A stretch of DNA of 22,116 nucleotides from an uncultured Blautia sp. (lineage in GTDB: Bacteria; Bacillota; Clostridia; Lachnospirales; Lachnospiraceae). Under the pieces are notes generated by a model that saw nothing but the letters and a program-made list of their open reading frames with translations, did no database searches and had not been told where the DNA came from. The DNA lies in contig CAMOXX010000020.1 in assembly GCA_946629475.1 (NCBI GenBank), forward strand, positions 1-22,116, written 5' to 3'. Each line of letters starts with the position of its first letter. The first letter of the stretch is position 1. A program made the position numbers and the translations under genes. Shown here piece after piece: positions 8,245 to 15,342 of the stretch.

Positions 8245-8863
8245 CCCTTACAGTGTCCTCGGAGTCGGCAGAAACGCGACTGATGAGGAGATTAAAAAAG
8301 CCTACCGCAGGCTGAGCCGGCAGTACCATCCTGATGCGAATATCAACAATCCGGACCGGGAAGCCGCCGAGGAAAAATTCAAGGAGGTTCAGGCTGCCTA
8401 TGATCAGATCATGAAGGAACGGGAGTACGGAGATCACGGGTATGCCTACGGAGGCTTCGGAGACTATGGACGCCAGAACAATGGATATCAGGATGAGGAA
8501 CTGATGCGCCGGAAAGCCGCGGCGAATTACATCCAGAACAGACATTTCGAGGAGGCGCTCAATGTGCTTCAGGGTCTCAGGGAGCGCAACGGCGAGTGGT
8601 ATTACCTCTCGGCGATGGCTCATATGGGATTGGGCAACAATATGAATGCGGTGGATCACATGCGGACAGCAGTGAACCTGGATCCCGGAAATCAGGAATA
8701 CCGGATGCTCCTTCAGCGCATGGAAGGGGGAGAGAGCTGGTACATGCAGCGCAGCCAGCCGTTTGGCGGAATTCAGGGAGGAGACGATATGTGCCTGAAT
8801 CTGTGCCTTGCCAACCTGGCCTGTAATCTGTGCTGTCCGGGGGGCGGAGTCTTTTGCATCTGA
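8237..8863 (+). CDS. J-domain co-chaperone-like protein with TPR-like region and Cys-rich tail
   Basis: 208 residues. The N-terminal J domain (about 3-62) carries the HPD motif at H31-P32-D33, which stimulates DnaK ATPase in known J proteins. A Gly/Tyr-rich linker follows (63-85). A helical TPR-like stretch spans about 88-165, including NRHFEEALNVLQGL and NAVDHMRTAVNLDPGN. The C-terminal 23 residues hold six Cys (186, 190, 196, 199, 200, 207), a possible metal site. The zinc-finger and substrate-binding domains of true DnaJ are absent. ATG 8237 overlaps the end of the DUF5685-like gene (ATGTTTGA), so the two are probably made together; the partner may be the client. The Cys-rich end is odd for a cytosolic J protein. 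Confidence 0.88.
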   Translation: MFDPYSVLGVGRNATDEEIKKAYRRLSRQYHPDANINNPDREAAEEKFKEVQAAYDQIMKEREYGDHGYAYGGFGDYGRQNNGYQDEELMRRKAAANYIQNRHFEEALNVLQGLRERNGEWYYLSAMAHMGLGNNMNAVDHMRTAVNLDPGNQEYRMLLQRMEGGESWYMQRSQPFGGIQGGDDMCLNLCLANLACNLCCPGGGVFCI

Positions 8864-8870
8864 AGCACGC

Positions 8871-8899
8871 TTGACAAATCATTTCGTTTTGTTTACGAT
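8871..8899 (+). promoter_or_regulatory. Sigma-A promoter for the first wall hydrolase paralogue
   Basis: A perfect TTGACA at 8871-8876, a 17-base spacer, and TACGAT at 8894-8899. The -35 starts 8 bases after the J-domain gene stop. No terminator is seen between that gene and this promoter. Confidence 0.75.
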
Positions 8900-8950
8900 A
8901 GGACATAAAATAACCCGGCTTGTTAATGCGGGACCACAGGGGGAAGGATA

Positions 8951-10351
8951 ATGAATCATAATGGGAAAAGCTGCCGGAGCAGGCTGCCTTACTATCTTCC
9001 GGAGCTGTTTGCAGCTGTTTTGGCCATTCTGATCGCACTGTTTATCATGCCTGCGCGCGTGAATGCTGCCGCCAAAAACGGCTTCGTGAAGGAAGACGGG
9101 GCAGTTTATTATTATGAAAATGATAAGAAAGCCACAGGATGGAAGACGATCGGCTCCGATCAGTACTTTTTTGAATCGAACGGCAGGATGAAGACCGGCT
9201 GGAAAACCGAAGGGACTAACCGCTGGTATTTTAAATCCGACGGAAAGATGGTGCGCGGACAGTATCTGTACGACAGAAAAAAACGTGTCTACCGCTATTT
9301 TACCGCAAAAGGAAAGATGGTCAGGGGCTGGTATACCTTCCCGGATGGAAACAAATGCTATTTCAGCTCCAATCCTGAAAAACTTTCGAAGGACGGCATC
9401 AAGCAGTTCGGCTTTGTGAAGGTCGGCAAGAGAACCTACTATTTCCAGAAGGGTACGGGCTACCTCACGACAGGGTGGATCACCCGCAAGTCCGACGGCG
9501 CGAGATTCTATCTGGATCCCGCAAAAAAAGGAGCGATGCTTGTAAATACGACAAAGCAGCTCGACGGCGTAACCTATGTTTTTGACAAAAAAGGCGTTTC
9601 GACGATCAAACTGAGTCCGGCCGGAACCGTGACAAGGGCTGCGGGCAGCAGCAGAACGATCAAGAATTATCTTCTGAATGCCCTCCAGGCCTGCGGAAGG
9701 GTCCTGTATATCTGGGGCGGCGGATGGACACAGTCTACCATTAAGGGAGTTCCGAGCTCGTGGACAAGCTGGTACAACAGCCAGACCAGCAGCTTTGATT
9801 ACAACAATTACCGTGACCTGTCGACCGGAAACCGTGTAAAAGGCCTTGACTGTTCGGGCTTTGTCGGATGGGCTGCATACCAGATCATGCAGTCGGCATC
9901 CAATGTCGGCTACGGGTACACCGTGGTATCCGGCTCTGTCGGCGGCAGTTATGTCGGCCGGGGCTGGGGCAGCATTCTGACCCAGACACAGCTCAGCAAT
10001 GACGGCTACAGGCTTTATCCCGGTGATATCGGCTATGACGCGAACCATGTGTGGATCATTGTGGGGCAGTGCAAGGACAAGAGCTGCGTGGTACTCCATT
10101 CCACACCGCAGGCGGGCGTACAGCTTTCGGGAACGCCGACTCCTTCCGGTAATTATGACAGCCAGGCTGTGAGGGCATGTGAACATATTATGCCGGTCTA
10201 TTCCGGATTCAGCAGGTTCCCTTACAAGACATCGTGCGGAAATTATGTCACCCGGAGCAATTACTTCCGGTGGAACCGCAGCACGCTGGCAGATCCTGAC
10301 GGATTTATGAATATGCGTGCCGAGCAGATCCTGTCGGCTCTGTTCAGTTAA
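8951..10351 (+). CDS. Secreted cell-wall-binding repeat protein with divergent NlpC/P60 domain (paralogue 1)
   Basis: A 466-residue predicted peptidoglycan hydrolase. A signal peptide with a basic start and hydrophobic core ends near residue 40 (VNAAAKNG). Residues about 42-210 hold choline-binding-type repeats (TGWKTIGSDQYFF, KTGWKTEGTNRWYF, VRGWYTFPDGNKCYF, TTGWITRKSDGARFY). The C-terminal half is NlpC/P60-like. The likely catalytic set is Cys301 (DCSGFVGW), His366 (ANHVWIIVG) and His383 (LHSTPQ). About 46 residues separate the WGGG motif (W255) from the catalytic Cys, against roughly ten in standard members. The ribosome binding site is AGGGGGAAGG at 8938-8947. It has its own promoter and terminator and is the tandem paralogue of the next gene. 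The bond cut is not known from sequence. Confidence 0.85.
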   Translation: MNHNGKSCRSRLPYYLPELFAAVLAILIALFIMPARVNAAAKNGFVKEDGAVYYYENDKKATGWKTIGSDQYFFESNGRMKTGWKTEGTNRWYFKSDGKMVRGQYLYDRKKRVYRYFTAKGKMVRGWYTFPDGNKCYFSSNPEKLSKDGIKQFGFVKVGKRTYYFQKGTGYLTTGWITRKSDGARFYLDPAKKGAMLVNTTKQLDGVTYVFDKKGVSTIKLSPAGTVTRAAGSSRTIKNYLLNALQACGRVLYIWGGGWTQSTIKGVPSSWTSWYNSQTSSFDYNNYRDLSTGNRVKGLDCSGFVGWAAYQIMQSASNVGYGYTVVSGSVGGSYVGRGWGSILTQTQLSNDGYRLYPGDIGYDANHVWIIVGQCKDKSCVVLHSTPQAGVQLSGTPTPSGNYDSQAVRACEHIMPVYSGFSRFPYKTSCGNYVTRSNYFRWNRSTLADPDGFMNMRAEQILSALFS

Positions 10352-10378
10352 AAGCAGTAATAGTGGTTTAGATCATGT

Positions 10379-10414
10379 AAAGGCAGAACATTTTGTATGT
10401 TTTGCCTTTTTTTT
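10379..10414 (+). terminator. Intrinsic terminator after paralogue 1
   Basis: A 13-base arm (10379-10391) pairs with 10397-10409 through one G-U pair around a 5-base loop. An eight-T run follows at 10407-10414. Confidence 0.88.
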
Positions 10415-10466
10415 ACGTTTTATAAACAAGATGCGGGATACATATGTTACAGATTTTACTTAACTA

Positions 10467-10495
10467 TTGACTTTGGAAAATGGTTGACATATAAT
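10467..10495 (+). promoter_or_regulatory. Sigma-A promoter for the second wall hydrolase paralogue
   Basis: TTGACT at 10467-10472, a 17-base spacer, and a perfect TATAAT at 10490-10495. It implies an untranslated leader of about 125 bases. That leader contains a hairpin with an 8-bp stem (10578-10585 with 10596-10603), ending 8 bases before the AAGGA ribosome binding site (10612-10616). Confidence 0.8.
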
Positions 10496-10625
10496 AGTTA
10501 ACGTCAGCGTAATAAAAATGTAAATAATGCAATGGTTTAAGTAATATTCGGGAAAGAAAAGAGCAGTAATACGTTGTTGTGCATTGTACAGCACGAATGC
10601 ACAGTTTTATTAAGGATGGGGTTTT

Positions 10626-12215
10626 ATGCAGACAATCAGCAGAAAAATGAGAATGATCTTCGCGGCAATGTTTCTGTTCCTTGCTGCCGCCGGCATTTCT
10701 GCAGCGGCCGTGAGCGAGAATGTCGAAGCGGCTGCGGCAAACGGATTTGTGACAAAAAGCGGAAAAACCTACTATTACCAGAACGGTAAAATGGTTACCG
10801 GCTGGCTCGTTTTGAACGGAAAGACCTATTATTTCAAGAATAGCGGCGTCCAGAAGACCGGATGGACGAAAGTCAACGGAAAACGGTACTATTTTTCGAC
10901 ATCCAAGATTCCGGCAAACCGCTATATGGCGATCGGCTGGAGAAAAGACAGAAAAGGTGTCCGCAGGTATTTTGATGAAAACGGTGTTCTTGCGGTCGGA
11001 TGGAAGACCATAGGCAGTGACAGATATTACTTCAAGTCCAACGGGGCAATGAAAACCGGCTGGCTGTCTCTTAACGGAAAACGCTATTACTTCAAGAAGT
11101 CGGGAAAGCAGGTCCGGGATAAGCTGTACTATGACGCGTCAATAAAGGCCTACCGGTATTTTACGCCATCTGGCGTGATGGTGAGGCAGTGGTATACCTT
11201 TCCGAATGGAAACAGGAGATATTTCAGCAATACGCCGAATAATCTGTCCACAGACGGACTGATGCAGACCGGCTTTACCAAAGTTGGAAGCAGAACCTAT
11301 TATTTCCAGCTGGATACAGGGTATCTGTTAAAAGGATGGGTAACCCGCAAGTCGGACGGCGCAAGGTTTTATATGGATCCGAGCAGAAGCGGCGCCCTGG
11401 TTGTGAATACTACAAAGACGATCGACGGTGTGACATATGTGTTTGACTCGGAAGGCGTTGCGACGGTAAAGACTTCTTCTGGTTCATCTTCAACGGTTGT
11501 TCCGCAGACAACAAGCAGCGCAAGGACGATCAAGAACTATCTGCAGAACGGGCTTATGCCGATCGGACAGTGCCTCTATGTATGGGGCGGCTGGTCCCAC
11601 GGAAATACCAAGGGTGTTCCCTCCGAGTGGAAAAAGTTCTACGACGAACACAGCAGCGGATATGACTATCACGGGTACATGTACCAGAGAACCAAAGGCC
11701 TTGACTGCTCAGGCTTTGTAGGCTGGTGCGCATATCAGGTGATGGAGACAAAGTCCGGCGGCACCAACTACACGGTTGTTTCCGGAAGCGTCGGCCCAAG
11801 CTATGTGAGCAGCGGCTGGGGGAGCATCGTTACCCAGGCGAAGCTTTCAAAGAGCAACTACAAAATGTATCCCGGCGATATCGGGTACAATGACAGCCAT
11901 ACATGGATTATTCTCGGCCAGTGCTCCGACGGCAGCTGTGTAATTCTCCATTCGACGAACAACGGCGGCCCGCAGCTTGCCGGAACACCGACGCCGGCAG
12001 GCAATTATTCCAGCCAGGCCATCACGCTTGCCGAAAAGTATATGGCTAAGTTCCCGGGGTATGTTAAAAACAAGAATACCTCAATGTACAGAACCACAAC
12101 GGCAAACTACATGAAGCAGGGCAGCTATCTCCGCTGGAACAGGAGTACGCTTTCAGATCCGGACGGCTATCTCAATATGACAGCCGACAAGATCCTGGCA
12201 GACCTGTTCAAATGA
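10626..12215 (+). CDS. Secreted cell-wall-binding repeat protein with divergent NlpC/P60 domain (paralogue 2)
   Basis: 529 residues, colinear with the preceding gene but with extra N-terminal wall-binding repeats (about residues 40-290). A signal peptide covers about the first 37 residues (hydrophobic core AAMFLFLAAAGISAAAV). The catalytic set is predicted as Cys361 (DCSGFVGW), His425 (SHTWIILG) and His442 (LHSTNN), with a 41-residue insertion between WGG (W320) and the Cys. The C-terminal signature YLRWNRSTLSDPDGYLNM is shared with paralogue 1. The start is ATG 10626, with AAGGATGGGG at 10612-10621. It has its own promoter, long leader and terminator. A recent tandem duplication followed by divergence is the simplest origin. 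The choline-binding-type repeats suggest attachment to wall teichoic or lipoteichoic polymers, but the ligand is unknown. Confidence 0.87.
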   Translation: MQTISRKMRMIFAAMFLFLAAAGISAAAVSENVEAAAANGFVTKSGKTYYYQNGKMVTGWLVLNGKTYYFKNSGVQKTGWTKVNGKRYYFSTSKIPANRYMAIGWRKDRKGVRRYFDENGVLAVGWKTIGSDRYYFKSNGAMKTGWLSLNGKRYYFKKSGKQVRDKLYYDASIKAYRYFTPSGVMVRQWYTFPNGNRRYFSNTPNNLSTDGLMQTGFTKVGSRTYYFQLDTGYLLKGWVTRKSDGARFYMDPSRSGALVVNTTKTIDGVTYVFDSEGVATVKTSSGSSSTVVPQTTSSARTIKNYLQNGLMPIGQCLYVWGGWSHGNTKGVPSEWKKFYDEHSSGYDYHGYMYQRTKGLDCSGFVGWCAYQVMETKSGGTNYTVVSGSVGPSYVSSGWGSIVTQAKLSKSNYKMYPGDIGYNDSHTWIILGQCSDGSCVILHSTNNGGPQLAGTPTPAGNYSSQAITLAEKYMAKFPGYVKNKNTSMYRTTTANYMKQGSYLRWNRSTLSDPDGYLNMTADKILADLFK

Positions 12216-12236
12216 TGGCTGTTCAGATGATTTCCC

Positions 12237-12282
12237 AGATCCCCTTTCTCGTCAGAATAGATGAGAAAGGGGATCTTTGTTT
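12237..12282 (+). terminator. Intrinsic terminator after paralogue 2
   Basis: A perfect 14-bp stem (12237-12250 with 12263-12276) around a 12-base loop, followed by a T-rich tail (TTTGTTT). Confidence 0.88.
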
Positions 12283-12333
12283 CAAAAAGGTTACTAAATA
12301 TTACAAAATTATAAAGCGTATGATAAAAAAGCC

Positions 12334-12362
12334 TTGCATTCCACAAGATGTTGTGATAGTAT
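12334..12362 (+). promoter_or_regulatory. Sigma-A promoter for the PcsB/CwlO-like gene
   Basis: TTGCAT at 12334-12339, a 17-base spacer, and TAGTAT at 12357-12362. It lies about 65 bases before the start codon. Confidence 0.65.
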
Positions 12363-12381
12363 GACAAAGGACAGTAAAAAG

Positions 12382-12398
12382 ATTACGAAAATATTACA
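12382..12398 (+). promoter_or_regulatory. Candidate WalR (YycF/VicR) box
   Basis: ATTACG-N5-ATTACA has the 11-bp half-site phasing of the WalR box and differs from the ATTACA direct repeat at one base. It lies about 15-30 bases downstream of the expected transcription start, so if real it might repress. WalR controls CwlO/PcsB-type hydrolases in other Firmicutes. The assignment is tentative in AT-rich DNA. Confidence 0.35.
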
Positions 12399-12427
12399 AT
12401 TAGTTTAAAAGATGCGAGGTTGATAAA

Positions 12428-13996
12428 ATGAAGAAAAGAGCGTTTTGCCTTACATTGGCATTATTGTTGATGGCACAGGGAACCGCCTCTGTCGCGGCTT
12501 CACCATATACGGAGGAGCAGCTGATCGAATATCAGGAATGGACCAGCGCACAGCTTGACGCTACCTATGCAAGAATGGATGCCCTGTGGGCGCAAAAGCA
12601 GCAGCTGCAGAGTGAGATATCGGCACTTGATGAGACACTGGTACAGGTGATGGTAAGCATCGAGATGCTGAAGAATGATATCGCAAATAAGCAGACGGAT
12701 ATTGAAAAGACGGGAGAGAGCCTCCAGAAGGCGGTGAATGCCCGTGAAGAGCAGTACAGCTCGATGAAGGAGAGAATCCAGTATCTGTACGAAAAGGGCG
12801 GGGATGACGCATGGTTCCTGATGCTTCTGAACGCGGATAACGTGGCAGACCTTTTAACGAAGGCCGAGTATACGCAGAAGATGTACGAGGCGGACCGGAA
12901 TTCCCTGAAAAAATATGTAAACACCATTACTCAGGTGAAGAGCCTCCAGAACCAGTATGAGAGTGAGAAGGCCGAGCTTGAGGAGATGGAGATGTCTCTG
13001 GAGGAGGAATCCTCCGAGCTGAATTATCAGATCGATGTGAGAAAACAGTCATCGGCCGACTGCGACAATGAGATCGCCTATGCACAGCAGCAGGCTAACG
13101 AATACGCAGCCCTTCTGATGGAACAGCAGATGGAACTGGAGAAGCTTGTTGCGGAGCGCCTTGCGGCAGAAGAGGCGGCCAGAAGGGAAGCCGAGGCTTA
13201 CGCTGCGGCTGTCGCTGCGGCACAGGCCCAGCAGAGCGTCCAGGATACAGGGGACGGCAGCGGCGCAGGCTATGACGGCGACATCTATACCGAGTCATTC
13301 ACGGAGGATGTCTATGATGATGAAGGAAATCTCGTCGGGCAGACGACATACACCACCCAGTACAATGCGTACGGGGATGTGATCGGCAGCTCGGAGACGA
13401 CCGGCCAGTACGATGAGGACGGCGACCTTGTAGGGCAGGAGACAACCGGTGATCTTGTAGAGTATTACGACGGAAGCGGCGACGGCTCCGCCGGCACATA
13501 CACGGAGCCTTCTTACGACGGCAGTACAGACGATTCCGGATCATCCGGGACTGTCGAGTATGAGTACGATGAGTACGGAAATGTCATTGACACGGACAAC
13601 ACAGTGACGGACTACAGCAGCTCCTATTCCGACAGTTCCTCTTCCGGCAGCAGCTCCGGAAGCTCCGTTGTCGACTATGCGACACAGTTTGTCGGCAACC
13701 CCTATGTATGGGGCGGAACCAGCCTGACAAACGGCGCGGACTGCTCGGGATTTGTTCAGAGTGTATATGCGAACTTCGGCGTCAGCCTTCCGCGTACCTC
13801 CTACGAACAGCAGACAGCGGGAACCGAGGTGTCCTATGCGGATGCTCAGCCCGGCGACCTGATCTGCTACGGCGGCCATGTGGCAATCTACATGGGAGAC
13901 GGAAAGATCGTGCATGCATCGAACTCCCGTGACGGAATCAAAGTCAGTGACGATGCGACATATCGCACAATTCTCTCAGTGAGAAGACTGGTATAA
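12428..13996 (+). CDS. PcsB/CwlO-like secreted coiled-coil NlpC/P60 peptidoglycan hydrolase
   Basis: 522 residues. A signal peptide (about 1-25) is followed by a long coiled coil (about 28-265), as in PcsB and CwlO, whose coiled coils dock to FtsEX. Residues about 280-395 are an acidic, Gly/Ser/Asp-rich linker with YD-repeat-like units (YDDEGNLVGQ, YNAYGDVIGS, YDEDGDLVGQ, YDEYGNVIDT). Then comes a Ser-rich hinge and a canonical NlpC/P60 domain (about 415-522) with Cys439 (ADCSGFV), His484 (GGHVAIYMG) and His496 (VHASN). Likely a cell-division or elongation endopeptidase cutting D-Glu to diamino acid bonds, as known for the family. The start is ATG 12428, with GAGG at 12416-12419. No ftsEX is nearby. 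Confidence 0.9.
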   Translation: MKKRAFCLTLALLLMAQGTASVAASPYTEEQLIEYQEWTSAQLDATYARMDALWAQKQQLQSEISALDETLVQVMVSIEMLKNDIANKQTDIEKTGESLQKAVNAREEQYSSMKERIQYLYEKGGDDAWFLMLLNADNVADLLTKAEYTQKMYEADRNSLKKYVNTITQVKSLQNQYESEKAELEEMEMSLEEESSELNYQIDVRKQSSADCDNEIAYAQQQANEYAALLMEQQMELEKLVAERLAAEEAARREAEAYAAAVAAAQAQQSVQDTGDGSGAGYDGDIYTESFTEDVYDDEGNLVGQTTYTTQYNAYGDVIGSSETTGQYDEDGDLVGQETTGDLVEYYDGSGDGSAGTYTEPSYDGSTDDSGSSGTVEYEYDEYGNVIDTDNTVTDYSSSYSDSSSSGSSSGSSVVDYATQFVGNPYVWGGTSLTNGADCSGFVQSVYANFGVSLPRTSYEQQTAGTEVSYADAQPGDLICYGGHVAIYMGDGKIVHASNSRDGIKVSDDATYRTILSVRRLV

Positions 13997-14012
13997 AACG
14001 TGATTTTTTTCC

Positions 14013-14041
14013 TTGCAATCAGGTGCGTCCCGTGCTATTAT
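14013..14041 (+). promoter_or_regulatory. Sigma-A promoter for the rpmJ-rplQ cluster
   Basis: TTGCAA at 14013-14018, a 17-base spacer, and TATTAT at 14036-14041. It would start transcription near 14048, inside the right arm of the upstream terminator, and give a leader of about 80 bases before rpmJ. Confidence 0.6.
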
Positions 14042-14060
14042 AGCATGTGGACGCACTTTT
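14023..14060 (+). terminator. Hairpin terminator after the PcsB/CwlO-like gene, overlapping a promoter
   Basis: GTGCGTCC (14023-14030) pairs with GGACGCAC (14049-14056). Inside it TGCTAT pairs with ATAGCA, and TTTT follows at 14057-14060. It contains the spacer and -10 of the promoter at 14013-14041. Confidence 0.65.
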
Positions 14061-14128
14061 CAGATTGTATTCGTGCGCCCATTTGCAGGCTTTTAAAGCT
14101 CTATCTTAATAGGAAAGGAGGATTTCCC

Positions 14129-14242
14129 GTGAAAGTTAGATCATCTGTAAAACCGATCTGTGAGAAATGCAAAGTCATCAAGAGAAAGGGCTCGATCAGA
14201 ATTATCTGCGAGAATCCGAAGCATAAACAGCGTCAGGGATAA
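14129..14242 (+). CDS. rpmJ: 50S ribosomal protein L36
   Basis: A 37-residue zinc-ribbon ribosomal protein of the large subunit. The metal ligands C11, C14, C27 and H32 are all present, so this is the zinc-binding form. The start is GTG at 14129, with AAAGGAGG at 14114-14121, 7 bases upstream; longer in-frame starts reach back into the terminator and are not credible. The usual upstream neighbour infA (IF-1) is absent here. A cell-wall hydrolase gene lies upstream instead. The next gene, rpsM, is 282 bases away, unusually far for this cluster. Confidence 0.96.
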   Translation: MKVRSSVKPICEKCKVIKRKGSIRIICENPKHKQRQG

Positions 14243-14524
14243 TCAACAGGCTGTTTTTGCAGAATGCGGCTGCAGCAAAAAGCCCCCGTCATGGCGTTTT
14301 GCTGTTACATGATTAACATGTATTGCCTAATACCGAAGGCATTGTGCATTGCACAGAAGAATTCGGAAAGGCCGTGGATCTTACGGCCGCGGCTGGGTGT
14401 GATACCGAGACACCCCAATTAGGAAAACGAGAGCATTTGACAGAGGCACCCCATTTCACCTTGCGTCAGCAAGTGGTGTACGGTTCAAAAAGCTTTCATA
14501 TTAAGAAATGGAGGAAAACAGTAC
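14243..14524 (+). promoter_or_regulatory. rpmJ-rpsM spacer with several potential RNA hairpins (possible leader RNA)
   Basis: This 282-base spacer carries no credible ORF. Hairpin A pairs 14249-14260 with 14275-14284 (one bulge). Hairpin B pairs the same 14275-14284 with 14293-14302 (one mismatch), so A and B exclude each other. Further on, CCGAA (14333-14337) can pair with TTCGG (14362-14366), enclosing TGTGC/GCACA. A GGCCGT/ACGGCC hairpin spans 14370-14388, a GGGTGT/ACACCC hairpin 14395-14415, and a TTGC/GCAA hairpin 14461-14472. The rpsM ribosome binding site GGAGG follows at 14510-14514. Possible roles are autogenous control, as for S4 at the E. coli alpha-operon leader, or attenuation. 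I do not recognise a known RNA family. Confidence 0.5.
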
Positions 14525-14893
14525 ATGGCTCGTATAGCTGGTGTAGACTTACCAAGAGAAAAACGTGTTGAAATCGGTCTTACTTATATCTATGGGATCG
14601 GCAGGTCAAGCGCTTCCAAAATCGTGGAGCAGGCCGGAGTAAACCCGGACACCCGTGTCAGGGACCTCACTGATGAAGAGGTTAAAAAGCTCAGCACCGT
14701 CATTGAAGAGACGATGATGGTGGAAGGTGATCTCAGAAGGGAAATCGCTCTTAATATCAAGAGACTGCAGGAAATCGGATGCTACAGAGGGATCCGTCAT
14801 CGTAAAGGACTTCCGGTCAGAGGCCAGAAGACCAAAACGAACGCCAGAACACGCAAGGGTCCGAAGAGAACTGTTGCAAACAAGAAGAAATAA
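14525..14893 (+). CDS. rpsM: 30S ribosomal protein S13
   Basis: 122 residues, matching S13 throughout: MARIAGVDLPREKRV at the start, the YIYGIG helix-hairpin motif, and the basic GLPVRGQKTKTNARTRKG tail that contacts tRNA and 16S rRNA in the small-subunit head. The start is ATG 14525, with GGAGG 10 bases upstream. It is followed by rpsK after 39 bases. Confidence 0.98.
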   Translation: MARIAGVDLPREKRVEIGLTYIYGIGRSSASKIVEQAGVNPDTRVRDLTDEEVKKLSTVIEETMMVEGDLRREIALNIKRLQEIGCYRGIRHRKGLPVRGQKTKTNARTRKGPKRTVANKKK

Positions 14894-14932
14894 TTGTCGA
14901 TCATAAAAAGGAAAGTGTAGGTTAGTTTTAAA

Positions 14933-15325
14933 ATGGCAAAAACCACAAGAAGAACGACCAAGCGTCGTGTCAAGAAAAACGTTGAACATGGTCAGGCACA
15001 CATCCAGTCTTCCTTCAACAATACGATCGTCACTCTGACTGATAACGAAGGAAATGCTCTTTCATGGGCAAGCGCCGGTGGACTTGGCTTCAGAGGTTCA
15101 AGGAAATCTACCCCTTATGCAGCACAGATGGCAGCGGAGACCGCTACCAAGGCTGCTCTGATTCATGGCTTAAAGACAGTTGATGTTATGGTAAAAGGTC
15201 CGGGCTCCGGACGTGAAGCCGCAATCCGTGCCCTTCAGGCATGCGGCCTTGAAGTTACCAGCATCCGCGACGTGACACCTGTTCCCCATAATGGATGCCG
15301 TCCGCCAAAACGCAGAAGAGTGTAA
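14933..15325 (+). CDS. rpsK: 30S ribosomal protein S11
   Basis: 130 residues. S11 of the 30S platform, with the AHIQSSFNNTIVTLTD and VKGPGSGREAAIRALQ signatures and the conserved C-terminus NGCRPPKRRRV. The ribosome binding site is weak: AAGGAAAG lies more than 20 bases from the ATG, with only a GGTTAG-like stretch closer. Translation may depend on coupling to rpsM. Confidence 0.98.
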   Translation: MAKTTRRTTKRRVKKNVEHGQAHIQSSFNNTIVTLTDNEGNALSWASAGGLGFRGSRKSTPYAAQMAAETATKAALIHGLKTVDVMVKGPGSGREAAIRALQACGLEVTSIRDVTPVPHNGCRPPKRRRV

Positions 15326-15342
15326 TCAGGAGGTTAGTTGAC

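Noticed and set aside
8879..10186. 435-codon antisense ORF
   Set aside because: It mirrors the wall hydrolase gene on the + strand, shows no family signal and no ribosome binding site.
10496..10625. c-di-AMP (ydaO/yuaA) or c-di-GMP riboswitch in a hydrolase leader
   Set aside because: I looked because such RNAs often precede wall hydrolase genes. The leader lacks the conserved cores of both classes.
12290..12305. Second WalR-like box (GTTACT-N4-ATTACA)
   Set aside because: The half-site spacing is one base short and one half-site is degenerate; likely chance in AT-rich DNA.
14391..14420. T-box riboswitch in the rpmJ-rpsM spacer
   Set aside because: The GGGTGTGATACCGAG segment only loosely resembles the T-box sequence. 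No specifier stem, antiterminator or U-run terminator is present.
14323..14571. 82-codon ORF in the rpmJ-rpsM spacer
   Set aside because: It has no ribosome binding site, overlaps the start of rpsM in another frame, and covers the structured region.
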